Below are positions 5,550 through 6,023 of a stretch of DNA of 6,023 nt, in pieces. Numbering within the stretch: position 1 is the first letter of the stretch; each line of letters starts with the position of its first letter. The notes beneath the pieces were generated by a model that searched no databases, was not told the DNA's origin, and saw only the letters and a program-made list of their open reading frames with translations. The translations under genes and the position numbers were made by a program. This DNA comes from Puia dinghuensis (lineage in GTDB: Bacteria > Bacteroidota > Bacteroidia > Chitinophagales > Chitinophagaceae), in the NCBI GenBank assembly GCA_026224995.1, contig JAMFRX010000038.1, positions 1-6,023 on the forward strand, in the 5' to 3' direction.

Positions 5550-6023
5550 ATGAAGTTTATTATCAGCCGCACAGATGCTATCGGGGACGTTGTCCTCACC
5601 CTGCCTGTAGCTGGTGTGCTGCGATCTCTCTTCCCCGAAAGCCGCATCTGCTTCCTGGGACGTTCCTATACCCGGGAGGTGGTTCAGGCCTGTACGCACG
5701 TAGACGAATTCATCGATTGGGATCAATGGAAGGGCCTGCCGGATGCGGAAGCGGTCAGCGCCATCAAGGCGATCGGCGCGGATACGATCATCCATGTCTT
5801 TCCCAATAAGCAGATCGCCCGCCTGGCCAAACGGGCAGGCATATCCCAGCGCATCGGTACGACCAACCGGCTATATCACTGGCTCACCTGCAATACGCTT
5901 GTCAGGCTGTCGCGCAAGAATTCTCCCTATCACGAAGCCCAGCTGAATCTCAAGCTGCTTGTCCCGCTGGGCGCCAAAGAGCTTTACCCGCTGGACGAGA
6001 TCAGCGGTTATTATGGGCTCACC
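5550..6023 (+). CDS. Glycosyltransferase family 9 (heptosyltransferase-like), 3' end cut by window
   Basis: An ATG at 5550 opens a frame that runs without a stop to the right edge, giving the first 158 residues of a protein that normally has about 340. It begins MKFIISRTDAIGD, followed by VVLTLPV, the N-terminal signature of ADP-heptose:LPS heptosyltransferases. Asp13 lines up with the residue proposed as catalytic base in E. coli WaaC. Later segments fit the GT-B N-terminal Rossmann domain: IHVFPNKQIARLAKRAGI (81-98), RIGTTNR (101-107), and YHEAQLNLKLL (127-137), whose His is typical of the family. The C-terminal donor-binding half is outside the window. The usual role is addition of heptose or another sugar to the lipopolysaccharide inner core on the cytoplasmic side. 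The preceding GT2 gene ends 18 bases upstream, so the two probably build the same surface glycan. The actual donor sugar is not decidable here. Confidence 0.92.
   Translation, partial: MKFIISRTDAIGDVVLTLPVAGVLRSLFPESRICFLGRSYTREVVQACTHVDEFIDWDQWKGLPDAEAVSAIKAIGADTIIHVFPNKQIARLAKRAGISQRIGTTNRLYHWLTCNTLVRLSRKNSPYHEAQLNLKLLVPLGAKELYPLDEISGYYGLT

Overview
The window looks like chromosomal DNA from a moderately GC-rich member of the Bacteroidota, possibly Chitinophagaceae. The phylum call rests on a TAnnTTTG-type promoter element (TACTTTTG, 2426-2433) in front of typA and on the general look of the encoded proteins. The family-level call is only an impression from protein character. No tRNA, rRNA, CRISPR array, insertion sequence, integrase or phage gene is visible, and base composition and codon style look even throughout, so nothing points to recent transfer.

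Left block (1-2326). The 3' end of a plus-strand gene (perhaps a patatin-like phospholipase) runs tail to tail into a minus-strand pair, with the two stop codons overlapping. That pair is a membrane-anchored alpha/beta hydrolase (1307-2326) followed 24 bases later by a diacylglycerol/lipid kinase family protein (371-1282). All three would plausibly act on lipids or at the membrane, although only the kinase family assignment is firm.

Centre (2327-2530). A 204-base divergent intergenic region separates the hydrolase from typA. It holds a clear Bacteroidota-type promoter for typA, a leader of about 90 bases that can fold into a two-part stem next to a good Shine-Dalgarno sequence, a possible short upstream reading frame, a small inverted repeat, and a weak promoter candidate for the hydrolase.

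Right block (2531-6023). Four plus-strand genes lie close together: typA/bipA (ribosome-associated GTPase), a 74-residue exported CxxC membrane protein, a family 2 glycosyltransferase whose start overlaps the small gene by 8 bases, and the first 158 codons of a family 9 (heptosyltransferase-like) glycosyltransferase cut by the window edge. Gaps of 30, -8 and 18 bases and the lack of any visible terminator suggest co-transcription. This would tie a translation/stress GTPase to envelope polysaccharide or lipopolysaccharide assembly.

I find no convincing new biological system here. The items most worth a check are the structured typA leader, the small CxxC protein, and the coupling of typA to surface glycosyltransferases. 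The long open frames opposite the real genes are explained by codon choice (see the rejected list).
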